A DNA stretch of 64,000 nt, from the NCBI GenBank assembly GCA_025667525.1, contig CM046877.1, positions 294,372,364 to 294,436,363 on the forward strand, read 5' to 3'. Of this stretch, positions 21,905 to 33,925 are shown in pieces. This DNA comes from Glebionis coronaria (lineage: Eukaryota; Streptophyta; Magnoliopsida; Asterales; Asteraceae). The position numbers and the translations under genes were made by a program. The notes below the pieces were generated by a model. That model was not told the DNA's origin. It searched no databases and was given only the letters and a program-made list of their open reading frames with translations. Positions within the stretch are counted from its first letter, which is position 1. Each line of letters starts with the position of its first letter.

Positions 21905-23224
21905 AAACCAACTTATTTGACTTTTACATAAGTGCTTATTCGCTTTTTCCAGCTTATTGAGTCAGCTTATTTGAAAACTCTTTGTTGATTTTGCTTAATT
22001 AAGTCATTTGAAAGCCATAGAAACTTGAATCAGCACTTGGGGTGGCCTAAAACTCAAAAACGACTATTTTGTCGTTTTCTGTAGATTGCTTATTGCATTT
22101 TCAGGCTTATTCCTTGGGCTTATTTCAAATTTCTTTTTACAGAAGTGTTATTTAGGACAAAAGAAGCTTGTGTGTCTAATTTCAGCTTATGGCATTGGCT
22201 TATAGCTTAATAGGCCAAAAAGCCCATTAAGAATAAGCTGTTTGGTATAAGCTAGCTTATTTCACACTTTCAGCTTTTGGGCCTTTGGAAAAAGTTGTTT
22301 AAAATCAAATTTTGAGTCAAGTAGTGCTTTTTGGGCTTATTTTGGACACTTTTTTATATTGGGCTCAAATTTTGGCCCATTTAGGATCTGTTTTGGGTTT
22401 AGCCCATTTTCTAGGCCTATTAAGGGTATTTAGGTAATTTCACTTTCATTTCTGAGTTATTTAGGTTAAATTAAGCTAGTTTGCAAGTTTTTAGAATTTT
22501 TTATGATTTTTGGATTTTTAATAATATTTTAATATTATTTTATTGTTAAAAATTGAAAGTCTGATTTTCTAAGTTTTTATATTTTTCCTAGATTGTAGAC
22601 ACTTAATTAGGAATTTTGCAACTTTCCAAATATTTTTAGGGTCTTTTAATTATTTTCTAGAATTAATTTAAGTTTTAATTGATTTTAGTAGTTTTTAATT
22701 GTTTAAAATAGTTTTTAGAGGTTTTAAAATTTTGAAAAATACTTTTTAGCTTAATTAGGGTATTTTTGAGGTTTACAAACTTTAAAATCTTGTTTGGGGC
22801 TTTTTAATAGTAAATTTTGATTTTTAGGGCTTTAATTAGCATTAAAAAGTCATTATTTAATTAATTAAAAGGTTTTGGCAAGTTTGGATTTTTTGTAAAC
22901 TCTTAGAATATTTTTGTAGATTTTTAGCGATTTTTGGTAATTTTTAGGGTAAAATTTTAATTTTAGTGCTTTTTACGGTTTTACGTGTACACCTTTTTCG
23001 ACTTAGTTTAATCAGTCTTCGTAACCGTCATTCTCTTCTAATCTCATTTCTATTTTTCTTTCTCAAAAATATAATCACAAAGATAATCAATTCATTACAC
23101 ACACACTAAGCCTCCTTGAGAACGAACTCATTTTAGGGTCATTTACACACGGTTTTCCTAAATCGTCGTGCTTACCCTATTTGCTCTCTTTTCCTAAAGA
23201 GTAGTAAAACCACTACATCAATTT

Positions 23225-23242
23225 TGGCCCCGCTGCCGGGGA
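23225..23242 (+). other. Primer-binding site, Athila element 1
   Basis: TGGCCCCGCTGCCGGGGA follows the LTR end by four bases. It resembles the complement of the 3' end of tRNA-Asp (TGGCGCCGTTGCCGGG) used by Athila elements, but has C for G at position 5. Confidence 0.75.
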
Positions 23243-23970
23243 GGCGTGTTGTGTTTTGATTTGGAATTGTTGTTTTTATATACTAACCATAAATAGTATT
23301 TGTATTAGTAGCACTCTACTAATACGTATTATCGGTTTTCGATTTTTGTGTGAATACTATTACTATATTGTATACGTAGAACAATAAATTCACAAGTACT
23401 CCAAATACGTGAGAAATCACAACCTTGACTTGGGAGGTCATTACCCAATCATTGTATTCGAATCTCAAACCAAAGAAAAAGGCAAAAATAGATAAATACT
23501 TTCGTGAAGCTCAATCTTGAAAAATACAAACTATAAGGTGGGTATAAGGAGGATATTATAAAATATATCCTAAGGAAAAAGGCTCTTAAGTGCTTCGCGC
23601 CGCCTCGTTTCCCCGCTTGCTTGTGAGTATTTGATTTTGAGAGCTAATCGAGGGTTTTGCCGCCCAAAGTATTACTAAGTATCATATATATTTTCTTGGT
23701 TTCAATTGATTAAACCCTCTTGAACGTTTTGGTGTTCCACCAACGTTCTAAAGTCATCGAAGGCATTCACTTCATGTGATCGTTTTCATTCCTTAAGGCT
23801 TCTTTAATCGAGAGATTTGATTAAGGAGGAGATTTGTAGATTTGTGTCTACTTAATACATTCACCAAAATCCAAAAAGGTTAATACAATCAAAAACTACA
23901 AAAAAAATTGAAAAATACAAAACACCAAAAAGAATCTTCTTTGCTCGTCCCCTCGTTGTACGTAACGTTT

Positions 23971-24492
23971 ATGCTAACTCGTAATCAAGCAAGACGTGCA
24001 CGTAAACGAAAGAACAAAACTCCCACTCCCAATCTTTCTAGTGAGGAGTCTCCTATTGACGAACCCATTGTAAGAGAAGCACCAACCATGGCGAATCGAA
24101 CTATGATGGAGTTACTTCAAGCACCCACTGAGGGTTATGGAGAGGCTATTATGATTCCCGCTATCCTTGCGGAGAATTTTGAGGTGAAAACGGGTTTGTT
24201 GTCGATGATCCAAAACAACAAATTCCGTGGTGATGAGAAGGACAATCCACACAACCATATCCACCAATTCAATCGTCTTACCGCCACTTGCAAGTTTAAG
24301 GATGTCTCGAATGACTCGATTAAGATGATGCTTTTTCCGTATTCCTTAGCGGGGCCCGCTAAAATTTGGTTAGAGAAAGAGCCACCCAATTCTATATTGA
24401 CGTGGAAGGATCTCGTGTCTAAGTTTGTGAACCAATTTTTTTCGCCCTCTAAGACTACGCACTTGAAAAATGAGATTTCAAAATTTATGATT
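23971..24492 (+). pseudogene. Athila gag N-terminus, truncated
   Basis: The frame is open from 23908, but MLTRNQARRARKRKN at 23971 is the better start because it parallels the basic N-terminus of the intact Athila. Family-conserved segments follow: [45 protein letters not shown] and LVSKFVNQFFSPSKTTH. After KNEISKF the sequence jumps into the middle of the LTR. Nucleocapsid and all of pol are absent, so no functional product is expected. Confidence 0.85.
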
Positions 24493-27400
24493 TGACAATT
24501 TCAGTCCTCCAAGATGTCAATCATATAAGTTTAGACCATAATCCTTGAAGAAAATACCAAACCAGTCCTTCAAGAATCCAAGAATGGCAAGAATTACCCC
24601 TGAATTCACTTTATAAAACATTTTGAGTCAAAAGTGTAAAGATGCAAAAGTTGTTGTGAAGTATTTAGGCGTTGACAGCCTTTTATATTGAAAAGACAAG
24701 AAAGGAAGAATTGAGACCAAAATGGGGCGACACAATTGTTACCTTAACCAACCCAGTCGTGCCACGTGCCCCACTTTCTCCCTTCCACCAATCACATGCC
24801 ACCATTCCTCCACATCACTTTTCCACTCACACCGGATTAACAAACTTAATTAATTAAGTTTGAATTTGGCGCTTAACACCAACTATTTAACCCAAAACAG
24901 ATTAAACACCTGTTCTTAGTGTTCTTGATACAAATTGGGTAATTTTGTTTAAGCCAAAATTAAGCCACCATCTTGTCCAGAATTATGATTAAGGGTCTTC
25001 TAATCACATCCCAACCTTAAACTTGGACACCTCATCACCCCATTTGTCTCCTTGTGACTCCCCTGCTAAAAACTCATGCATACTGCCAAAAAGGTGGCAG
25101 CAATCCAACGTTGGAGAATTCAGCTTACATCCTAAGCTTCATACAAGCCTTTGGATCACCTTTTTACTTGCCAGCTAACACAACACAACAAAATTCGTCA
25201 CATGATTCTTCAAGATATTCAAACAAGTCAAGGGCAATTTTGGAAGTTCAAGGCTAGGGTTTCACTTCTTTATCAGCTTTCTAGATACATTGTAAGGCTA
25301 TATATAAAGCCATAGGGTCTCATTTTTAGAACGGCTTTTGGTTTTTCCTTGTTCAAGCACTTTTAAATCCTATTTTCAGATTAATGAAATTGTGTTAAGT
25401 GTGTTGAAGAAAGACCAAGTGCCATCTTATTTTATGCTTGTTTATGTCATTTGTTTACTGAATTTGAATCTCAAAACCTGTTTTTAAGGAGAGTGCAAAA
25501 GTTTGCATTTTTCCTTCAAGCTTGATATTTTGCTAAGTTCTTGTTTCAACCTTGGAATTCTTGGGTTATAGGGCTGATCATAGCATCCTAATTGTGTTGA
25601 TTAAGGTGTGGTGAGGCTTATAACTTGGGGATAATCAAGTGTGGGGTAACAAGGTTGCATTAATCAAGGCTTTTCAAGTTTCTGTTTTGATAATCTTGCT
25701 TCTAACCTTGTTGAATCTTAGCAGTGGTGTTATTGGAAGCTTGTGCTTGTTCTTGCTAGCACATAAGCTCAAAATCCGTGGGTGTGGATGTACATCCATG
25801 AGGTACACACCCTTAATCTCAAAATCTGAAAATATTTTGGATATTTGTGATATTTGAGTGTTGCCTATGTTCTTGTGTATTTTGTGGCTTAAAATTGCTT
25901 GAATCTGTTCATCTTAGTTATAGTTGTGTTAATTTGGGCTTGGGTGGTCTTAAATCTCACTTTTGATTTGAAAAACTTGGTTTGGAAAAGTTAAAGGGGT
26001 GTTTTGGATTACCTGTTTGTGATTGCATCTTGGTATTGTGTTGTTAGAAGGTGTTGTTTGTGCTTGGTATCTGATATATGCCTTGTTGAGAGTGTTTTGC
26101 TGCAAGTTTTTGGGTTTGAAACTTCAAATCAAACAATCTGCTATAACTTGGTGAATTTAACTGTTTTTTACCTAAGATTTTGGTGAAATCTAGTATTTGT
26201 GAATGCTTAGGGTTGAAAGTTGTTAAAACATCATTATTATAACTTATTTAATAGATATTGAGTGTTGAATCTGGCTTATTGATCAAATACATCAGTAAAG
26301 TGCAAAACTGCATGTGTTAGTGTTCATTAGTAACATTCATAAGCTTGAATCTTGATTTAGACTTTAAGCCATTGCATGAAAACTGTTTAAACTTGTTCAT
26401 TAGAGTTTATAATAGCTTGTGTATGCATTTGGTTGAATTTGATTGGCTGATTATTGCTAAAACTGCTTATAAGTGCTTAACTGCTTATTTGTTCATGTCT
26501 GTGATAGATCTGGTGCTTTATTGATTAAACTGTATCAATTGGGTGTTTGTGATTGTGATATTTTGATTGTTCTTGACTCCTTTTGATCCAAATATCATTT
26601 GGGTGCCTTTGTGTAATCTGAATCTCCAAAAAAGTCACTAAAGACAAAAAGTCAAACAAGTCAAGCAGTGGAAAAAGTTTCCACTGCTCAACACCCAAAA
26701 CTAGCCCCTGCTAGTGTTATTTGAACTCAGCTTATCAATAAGCTATTTTAGCTTATCCAGACTTGCAACAACTTATTTTTGTGATAGATCTTCATTATTT
26801 GACCCATTTGAGTAGACTTGAGCTTATTGGACTTTGACTTTGACTTTTTACTAGAAAACCAACTTATTTGACTTTTACATAAGTGCTTATTTGCTTTTTC
26901 CAGCTTATTGAGTCAGCTTATTTGAAAACTCTTTGTTGATTTTGCTTAATTAAGTCATTTGAAAGCCATAGAAACTTGAATCAACACTTGGGGTGGCCTA
27001 GAACTCAAAAACGACTATTTTGTCGTTTTCTATAGATTGCTTATTGCATTTTCAGGCTTATTCCTTGGACTTATTTCAAATTTCTTTTTACAGAAGTCTT
27101 ATTTAGAACAAAAGAAGCTTGTGTGTCTAATTTCAGCTTATGGCATTGGCTTATAGCTTAATGGGCCAAAAAGCCCATTAAGAATAAGCTGTTTGGTATA
27201 AGCTAGCTTATTTCACACTTTCAGCTTTTGGGCCTTTGGAAAAAGTTGTTTAAAATCAAATTTTGAGTCAACTAGTGCTTTTTGGGCTTATTTTGGACAC
27301 TTTTTTATATTGGGCTCAAATTTTGGCCCATTTAGGATCTGTTTTGGGTTTAGCCCATTTTCTAGGCCCATTAAGGGTATTTAGGTAATTTCACTTTCAT

Positions 27401-28174
27401 TTCTGAGTTATTTAGGTTAAATTAAGCTAGTTTGCAAGTTTTTAGAATTTATTATGATTTTTGGATTTTTAATAATATTTTAATATTATTTTATTGTTAA
27501 AAATTAAAAAGTCTGATTTTCTAAGTTTTTATATTTTTCCTAGATTGTAGACACTTAATTAGGAATTTTGCAACTTTCCAAAGATTTTTAGGGTCTTTTA
27601 ATTATTTTCTAGAATTAATTTAAGTTTTAATTGATTTTAGTAGTTTTTAATTGTTTAAAAATAGTTTTTAGAGGTTTTAAAATTTTGAAATATACTTTTT
27701 AGCTTAATTAGGGTATTTTTGAGGTTTACAAACTTTAAAATCTTGTTTGGGGCTTTTTAATAGTAAATTTTGATTTTTAGGGCTTTAATTAGCATTAAAA
27801 AGTCATTATTTAATTAATTAAAAGGTTTTGGCAAGTTTGGATTTTTTGTAAACTCTTAGAATATTTTTGTAGATTTTCAGTGATTTTTTGGTAATTTTTA
27901 GGGTAAAATTTTAATTTTAGTGCTTTTTACGGTTTTACAGGTACACCTTTTTCGACTTAGTTTAATCCGTCTTCGTAACCGTCATTCTCTTCTAATCTCA
28001 TTTCTATTTTTCTTTCTCAAAAATATAATCACAAAGATAATCAATTCATTACACACACACTAAGCCTCCTTGAGAACGAACTCATTTTAGGGTCATTTAC
28101 ACACGGTTTTCCTAAATCGTCGTGCTTACCCTATTTGCTCTCTTTTCCTAAAGAGTAGTAAAACCACTACATCA
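24493..28174 (+). repeat. 3' LTR of Athila element 1, 5'-truncated
   Basis: It matches 11911-14295 plus 21919-23220 nearly base for base in order and length. The first 540 or so bases of the LTR, including the terminal hairpin and PPT junction, are deleted together with the interior. It ends CTACATCA. The pre-insertion site of the LINE lies at about 26856-26869. Confidence 0.88.
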
Positions 28175-28400
28175 GCCGACCACTCAGCTGAATAGTTACA
28201 TGAATCACAGTTATGAGAATGACCATCATGGAACTGACAGACAAGACGATAGTAACCACTACAGTGACAACAATTATTCTAGCAATCACAACATAACACC
28301 GGTCACGGGCATGATCATAAATACAAAGGGTCAGCAGTCCTATCGATCCACCTGTTCTGTCATTATGACCAAAATTTTCAACTTTATTCATTTTCACATC

Positions 28401-28575
28401 TGAAGACACATGTCCAGACATCCGTCAAGACACATGTCTCACGTATATTTTTGAAGACACATGTCAAGACATCAGTCAAGACACATGTCTCATGTATATT
28501 TTCTGGAGACACATGTCAAGACACATACACATTTTTCTCAAGACACGAGTCAAGACACATGACTCACGTATACCT
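28401..28575. repeat. Tandem repeat, about 65 bp unit
   Basis: Three diverging units share GAAGACACATGTC, AGACATC(C/A)GTCAAGACACATGTCTCA and CGTATA. The core AAGACACATG recurs at least six times. It lies in the gag/protease region of the decayed gypsy element and carries no open frame of note. Confidence 0.7.
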
Positions 28576-29179
28576 TCTAAAACAGCCCTAAGAAATTCAG
28601 GGTACCCTCCAAGGGGTATATCCATTTTCTTGTGCCATGTATAAATCAGGCCACAAGAATTTCAGTACCAACACTAGTGTATTATTCGCGTTTGGATACG
28701 CAGGGTTCGATCTGCGTGAGACAGACAAAACACCTTCAGTGAGATCTGTCACGTTTGCTTCATAACACTTTCATTTATTGATTTCGTATTTCATATATCC
28801 ACGACCATAAAGGACCCCATTCGTATCACCCATGTATAAGAAGGTTTTTCCTTCAGTCTAATGATAAGATGCAACCTACGAAGCACTTACATCAGACAGA
28901 TATGAGTTAAATATGATTCTGATTATGTACTATGAACAACACACCATGCTATGATTGGTCATCATTCACATCATATTATGTACAACGATGTTCAGGCTCC
29001 TGAATACATTCATCATGGTTTTCCACAATGAGAATCTGTACAAATTATTTATGCTTACGAGTACGTGTTTGTTATTCTATGACTGTGAAGATTTTCAGCT
29101 ATTATTGATGACACAACTTTTGAAGTTCCTTTTATTCTCAACCAGCCGATTATTTTAAATTTTTCTGATATAAATTCCA

Positions 29180-30002
29180 GAAGAACCTTTAAGGAGGAGG
29201 ACGGTAACATGAGATTATGTGTCGACTACCGTCAAATCAAACAAATCATCATTCATGACTGTTATTTCCCTCCACGTATTGAAAAAGGGTTGGATCGCCT
29301 ATAGGGTGCTAACCACTTTTCCAAGATCGACTTATGATCATGCTGCCAGCATTGACGAGTGAAAGGGCAGGACATTTCCATGACTGCTAATTATACACGA
29401 CTTGGTCATGCTAAATTAATGATTTTGTTTTAGTCTTATAAATGCTCCAGCAGCATTATGGACTTAATAAATTGAGTTCCATGAACTCATAAACAAATTC
29501 ATCAGTATTTCCATCAATGACAACCTGATCTTCTCCAGGTCTAGAGAAGGGCACGATGACCATATTCACACTATGTTGCAAATTCTACGACAAAAGAAAT
29601 TTCACCCTGAAATTTTTTTCTAGTATGAATTCTGGTTGATTACAGTGATACGTTGAATCACATTGTTTCTCACAGCTAGTCTTACCACGACTAAGCTTAC
29701 GCATAAAGGAGAGAATCCTACACTATATTATGTGTTCTAGAGGATCCTACGCTAAGAGAAGTCTAATTTCAGAGACTCGTGGTTTTCTAAACTTCTATGT
29801 ATCCAGTTCTAGGGAACAAGATGCAGTTACGTTCATAGCTAATTACCTGACACATCAGCAGGTTAAGATAGAACACCTACATACTAGTAGCTATCTCCAT
29901 TGGGAACACTTTCCGAATGGAAATGGTACAGTATCTCCATGGATTTGTCAACAGTTTGACCAAGTCTGTAAAATCCTTTCATCCGCAAAGATTTCACAGT
30001 AG
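29180..30002 (+). pseudogene. Ty3/gypsy RT and integrase relic
   Basis: Translations in shifting frames show RLCVDYRQIKQ and HFSKIDL (RT palm) at about 29210-29335, each near stops. FHELINKFISISINDNLIFSRSREGHDDHI follows at about 29475-29570, where family members have FIDDILIYSKS, so the catalytic DD is lost. The segment LTHQQVKIEHLHTSS at about 29850-29890 corresponds to the integrase zinc-finger end plus core start, with both cysteines replaced. Nothing here can be functional. Confidence 0.75.
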
Positions 30003-30885
30003 TAGACTTTCAGATATTTTCAGCCATAGATCGTACGATCACTTGGCACTCTGTCACCTATAGGACCAGATCAAGGTTCACGTTCGCGTTCATTAATTAC
30101 GTTCACATCCTTGTTCAAATTTATGTTTGCTTTTGCGTTCACGTTCATGACGCCACTGACGTTCAATATTGTATTCTAGCTTACGATTTAAGTCTCACTT
30201 TTGTTCTGGAAAGTTTACAGAAAACTTGGGAGACCAGAATCGGGTTTAATAAACTTTTCATCTTCAGACGGACGCTTCACGTCACATTTCACGTCTTACC
30301 TCATACCGTTTAGCATTATCACCTAAGTTATTCCATGTTCACGATATGTTTCACATATCACGTTCATTCCACATTTCTGATATCACGTTCACGATACGTT
30401 GCACGTATCATAATCCATCATATGTTCCTTATATTACACTCACCACATCTCCATGTATCACGTTCACAATTGCTCACGTATCACGTTCACAATTGTTCAC
30501 GTACTACGTTCAGCATGCCTCGTGCATCATTGCTCAGACGTTATTAATGTCAGATATTTCGGGTTAGTTTATATCATAACGTTTCATTTACACTTGCATG
30601 TTAATTTTAATCCACTCGAACAAATTCATGCGAATCTGTTTTAAGTTATGAACCAGAAACTAAAACGTATTGTCAAGTCAAGGTCATGAAGACCAAGATT
30701 ATCATATGTGTCAAGAACTTGTGAAGGAACCGTTCCGAGATGGAAGCCACTTGTAAATGGAGGAATCCATCCGGATTTTATCCTCTCATCCTTCTATAAT
30801 TCAGTTATGTTCTTTTCAGGCACGTCACGTTCCATGTCCATGTTCTTTTCAGTTTACTTTATCTATAATTCGGGGACGAATTATT

Positions 30886-30902
30886 CTTTTAGGGGGAAGA
30901 GT
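30886..30902 (+). other. Polypurine tract of decayed gypsy element
   Basis: TTTTAGGGGGAAGAG lies directly before the LTR start TGTAAAACCC at 30903. Confidence 0.7.
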
Positions 30903-33900
30903 TGTAAAACCCGCATACTTTTACAATGAACATTAAACTACGTAAACATATGTACCAATTAAAACCTTCATTTTATAACATAAACACGTGTCACGAATAT
31001 TAAATTCAGAAACTACGTACGTGTTATTACACGATAATTATCAAGTACGTGATATTACACGATAATTATTAACCACAATAATTATAATCACGAGCATATG
31101 ATCACGAACATTAAAATCATGAGCATGTGAACTACGTATTATATATTAGGTCACGATAAACAAGTATTACATATAATAAATAATCCACGATTTTTTAAAA
31201 CATGAACACGCATACGAATTTAAGAAGAAAGACGTTGGGCTTTAAGTGTTTGTTTGGGCTGTTTAAACAAGAGAAGACAATAGAAGATGGGCTAAGGCCC
31301 AAGGTGTATCCTAGTCGGCCAAAAAGAAAAAGGACGGGAAGGAGGTTGTTTTTATTGTGTTACTACAAAAAAAAGGGAGAAAACATAAAACCCTAATAAA
31401 AAACTAAAGATGTCGCCGCTTGTTTTTTTTGTGTGTCTCTTTCCTGCTGATGGGTGAACCAACAAAATCAAGAACAAACAATGGTTGTTCAGTTCAAGGA
31501 ATCAAGGTTGGGTCGTGATTTATTGTTCCTAAAACCCTAAACGCACGTAAGAAACCCTAATCTCGTTTTCTTTTGTTTTTCTTTTTGTCAATTGATCTAA
31601 GATCCAGAATTTAGGTTTATGAACATGTTAAATGCAAGCCCAAGGGATTCGGGTGATTAGCTTGCTGTTTGGTTGTGGTTTTCACAAAAACCGAGACACT
31701 TATGTGTCTCGGTGGTGGTTATATACCATCAGTCGCAAGGCCAGTGTGGCTTTTTGGCCTAACAGTGGCGTCCAGCAGGAAAGTAGGGGGAACGAACCTT
31801 GCGCAGTGGCAGCCAAAGCTGCTGCTGCCGGTGGGTGTTATGCTCGGCCAGTGGGAGCCACGGCTGGGTAGTGGGAAACCACGGCTGGCAGTCACAACCT
31901 GGCGGTGGGGATTCTGACTAGGACAATGGCAACCGGCTAGGCCGGGTAGCCACTGTCAAGGGGTTGCTTGGTTAGGCTTATATGTAAAACACGAAACGGG
32001 CACGGGATATATTTTATAAGCTATATTTTTTGTTACAAGTTATATTTTTACAAGTTATTATTTTCAAGAAAATTTATATTTATTAAGCATGACTAATAAT
32101 TAATTTAATTAAATCATGGACTTAGGTTAAATTTATTTAAATACATGTATAAGCCTAAGTATTTTATCATTTACTTTTAGACTATAGTTTATTATTAATT
32201 AAATGTTAAACATGAACTTATAGTTAATTAATAAAACATGACTTAGGTTATAATTATTAAACATTAATAATTCATGATTAACCTAAATATTTATTTAGAC
32301 TAATTTAATTAAATCATGCTTTAATTTAATTAAATCATTTAACCTATAGTTTATTTATTTCCATGTATTTATTAATAAACTATACTAATTAATCATGATA
32401 TATTATTAATTAATAAAACATGTACTATTATTATTGATTAGTAATCAGTTATAACCTATAGTATTTTAATTAATAAACTATATTATTAATTGCATGACTG
32501 ATGACTTTTAATCAGTGAACACTAGCTTATATTATTAGCTTATTAACCCAGCTATATTTCTAAATAGGGAAACTTTCTATTTTTGGAAACTTACTATTTT
32601 TGGAAACTTTCTATTTTTAGAAACTGGCCTATTTTTAGAAACTGATCTATTTTTTTGGAACTTTCTATTTTGGAAACTTTTTATTTTAGGGAACCTGCTA
32701 TTTTTAGAAAGTTATTTATTATTATACAACAAGTATAATAATACAAGAATACAAGATAATACTTAATCAGAATACATGAAATACATGATTAACACAGTAA
32801 AATACTTAAAACAGTAAACAAGACAAGAACATATAAAACAAGCTAAGAACATGTTGTAACCAGTAACATACTCAGTAATCAGAATACTTATACATGTCCC
32901 TTATTTATGTAGCATTAGTGAGGTCGGAGTAGGACTATTCATCTGTTCATCTTTCCCCGTTCACTAGACACAAGGTACGGATTTCCCGTCCTTCAGTATG
33001 GACATTCTTTCCATATTAGGATTCCCCGTTTGCAGCCAACTGTTTTCCCAGTATATGTTTTATATGTTTTGATCTGCTTATGTTTAGATTTAAATGCCTA
33101 AGTCATATACATGCATGACCAGTTCCACCTAGTTATGGAGGTACCATAACCATAACACTAGAGGCACCAGTGTTATGACTTCACCACGGCCGAGTGATAA
33201 CTCGTGGTGTCCCTTTCAGCTTTTGGACATATTATTATATTATCATGTGGGGCGTATAGGTGCATCCTAGTTACATGTTTTAGCAGTATTATCAGGTGAA
33301 TGTGGTGTGTGCCTTGCATCCTTCACAAGGAGTTGATCCCTCCTACCCAGACTTAATTAATTAGAGGCAACCCCTCTAAGTGCATGATGAGGTCACCCCT
33401 CTAAGTATTCATGCACGTTGATACTTCATGACCTATAATGGCTTTTGGTTTACATGTAATACAATTTCATAAGATAAATATAAGGCTTCTCAAACTATAA
33501 AACCAGTTTTACTAGTTATACCAGGTTTTCCAGGACTTATTCATTTCCGCTGCTACATGTCTTATATGCTTATATTATTCATACTATGCGTGTATATCTC
33601 TGCACTGGGCATTTTGCTTAGCCGTTACTTTCATTTCCATGTCCCAAAACGGCAGGTACCCAATGACAGACTCGAGCATTTGGAGGACGTGCATAGGATG
33701 GAAGCTGCCATAGACTTCTTCTCATTTTTGGCCCCATATACTTATGCTTGTTTAGTCTTTCTTCATTCATTTTCTTTAATCATGTTTTAAGCTTATGTTT
33801 GGGAACCGATGTTTGATTCTAGTTTTCCCTATGGTCATGTATGTTTTATTACATATTACCTTGCATGCTTTGATGACACGCCATAATTACGCATAACGGT

Positions 33901-33925
33901 CCACTTATCAAAGTGGGATGTTACA
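30903..33925 (+). repeat. 3' LTR (3.0 kb) of decayed gypsy element
   Basis: It starts TGTAAAACCC after the PPT and ends GGGATGTTACA, giving TG...CA ends with an imperfect terminal inverted relation (TGTAA / TTACA). The interior is AT-rich with many TTAATTAA-like words at 32040-32500 and a G/C-richer leader-like part around 31700-31970. A short tandem repeat occurs at 32567-32710. CTTTT after the end may be the target duplication. Confidence 0.7.
32567..32710. repeat. Minisatellite, about 17 bp unit
   Basis: Roughly eight imperfect copies of a unit like GGAAACTTTCTATTTTT follow one another, with variants AGAAACTGGCC and GGAACTTTC. It is embedded in the gypsy LTR. Confidence 0.75.

Larger units (their letters stand above)
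11367..23220 (+). repeat. 5' LTR of Athila-type element 1 (interrupted)
   Basis: It starts TGATGAGACT and ends CTACATCA directly before the PBS. It begins with an inverted repeat: TGATGAGACT pairs with AGTCTCATCG across a 12-nt loop. The LTR continues through 14295 and resumes at 21919 after the LINE and its target duplication. The U5-like part is very rich in GCTTAT/ATAAGC. There are no genuine genes; short open frames such as 12517-12882 have no recognisable product. Confidence 0.85.
11367..28174 (+). mobile_element. Athila-type element 1, internally deleted and LINE-interrupted
   Basis: Order on the plus strand is 5' LTR (11367-23220, split by a LINE at 14296-21904), PBS, leader, N-terminal gag, deletion junction near 24492, then a 3' LTR lacking its first 540 or so bases (to 28174). 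Without the LINE the 5' LTR is about 4.23 kb. The part shared by both LTRs measures 3687 and 3683 bp, an excellent fit. Gag is clearly related to that of the intact Athila at 41537. All of pol is missing. The 5-bp flanks (ATCCT before, GCCGA after) do not match. Confidence 0.85.
28175..33925 (+). mobile_element. Decayed Ty3/gypsy (chromovirus/Tekay-like) element, 3' part
   Basis: A gag C-terminal-like Asn/His-rich stretch is followed by RT, integrase and PPT relics, then a 3-kb LTR with TG...CA ends. The 5' LTR, PBS and most of gag are not in the window. Stops and frameshifts are frequent, so the element is old. The end of the coding part, with GGGGACGAAT followed by TTTTAGGGGGAAGAG, is the arrangement typical of Del/Tekay elements. 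The left border at 28175 is an abrupt junction with the Athila LTR. Confidence 0.75.

Noticed and set aside
30055..30530. Region with repeated CACGTT/ACGTTCAC words
   Set aside because: Irregular spacing and no unit length; probably decayed coding sequence of the gypsy element with local expansions.
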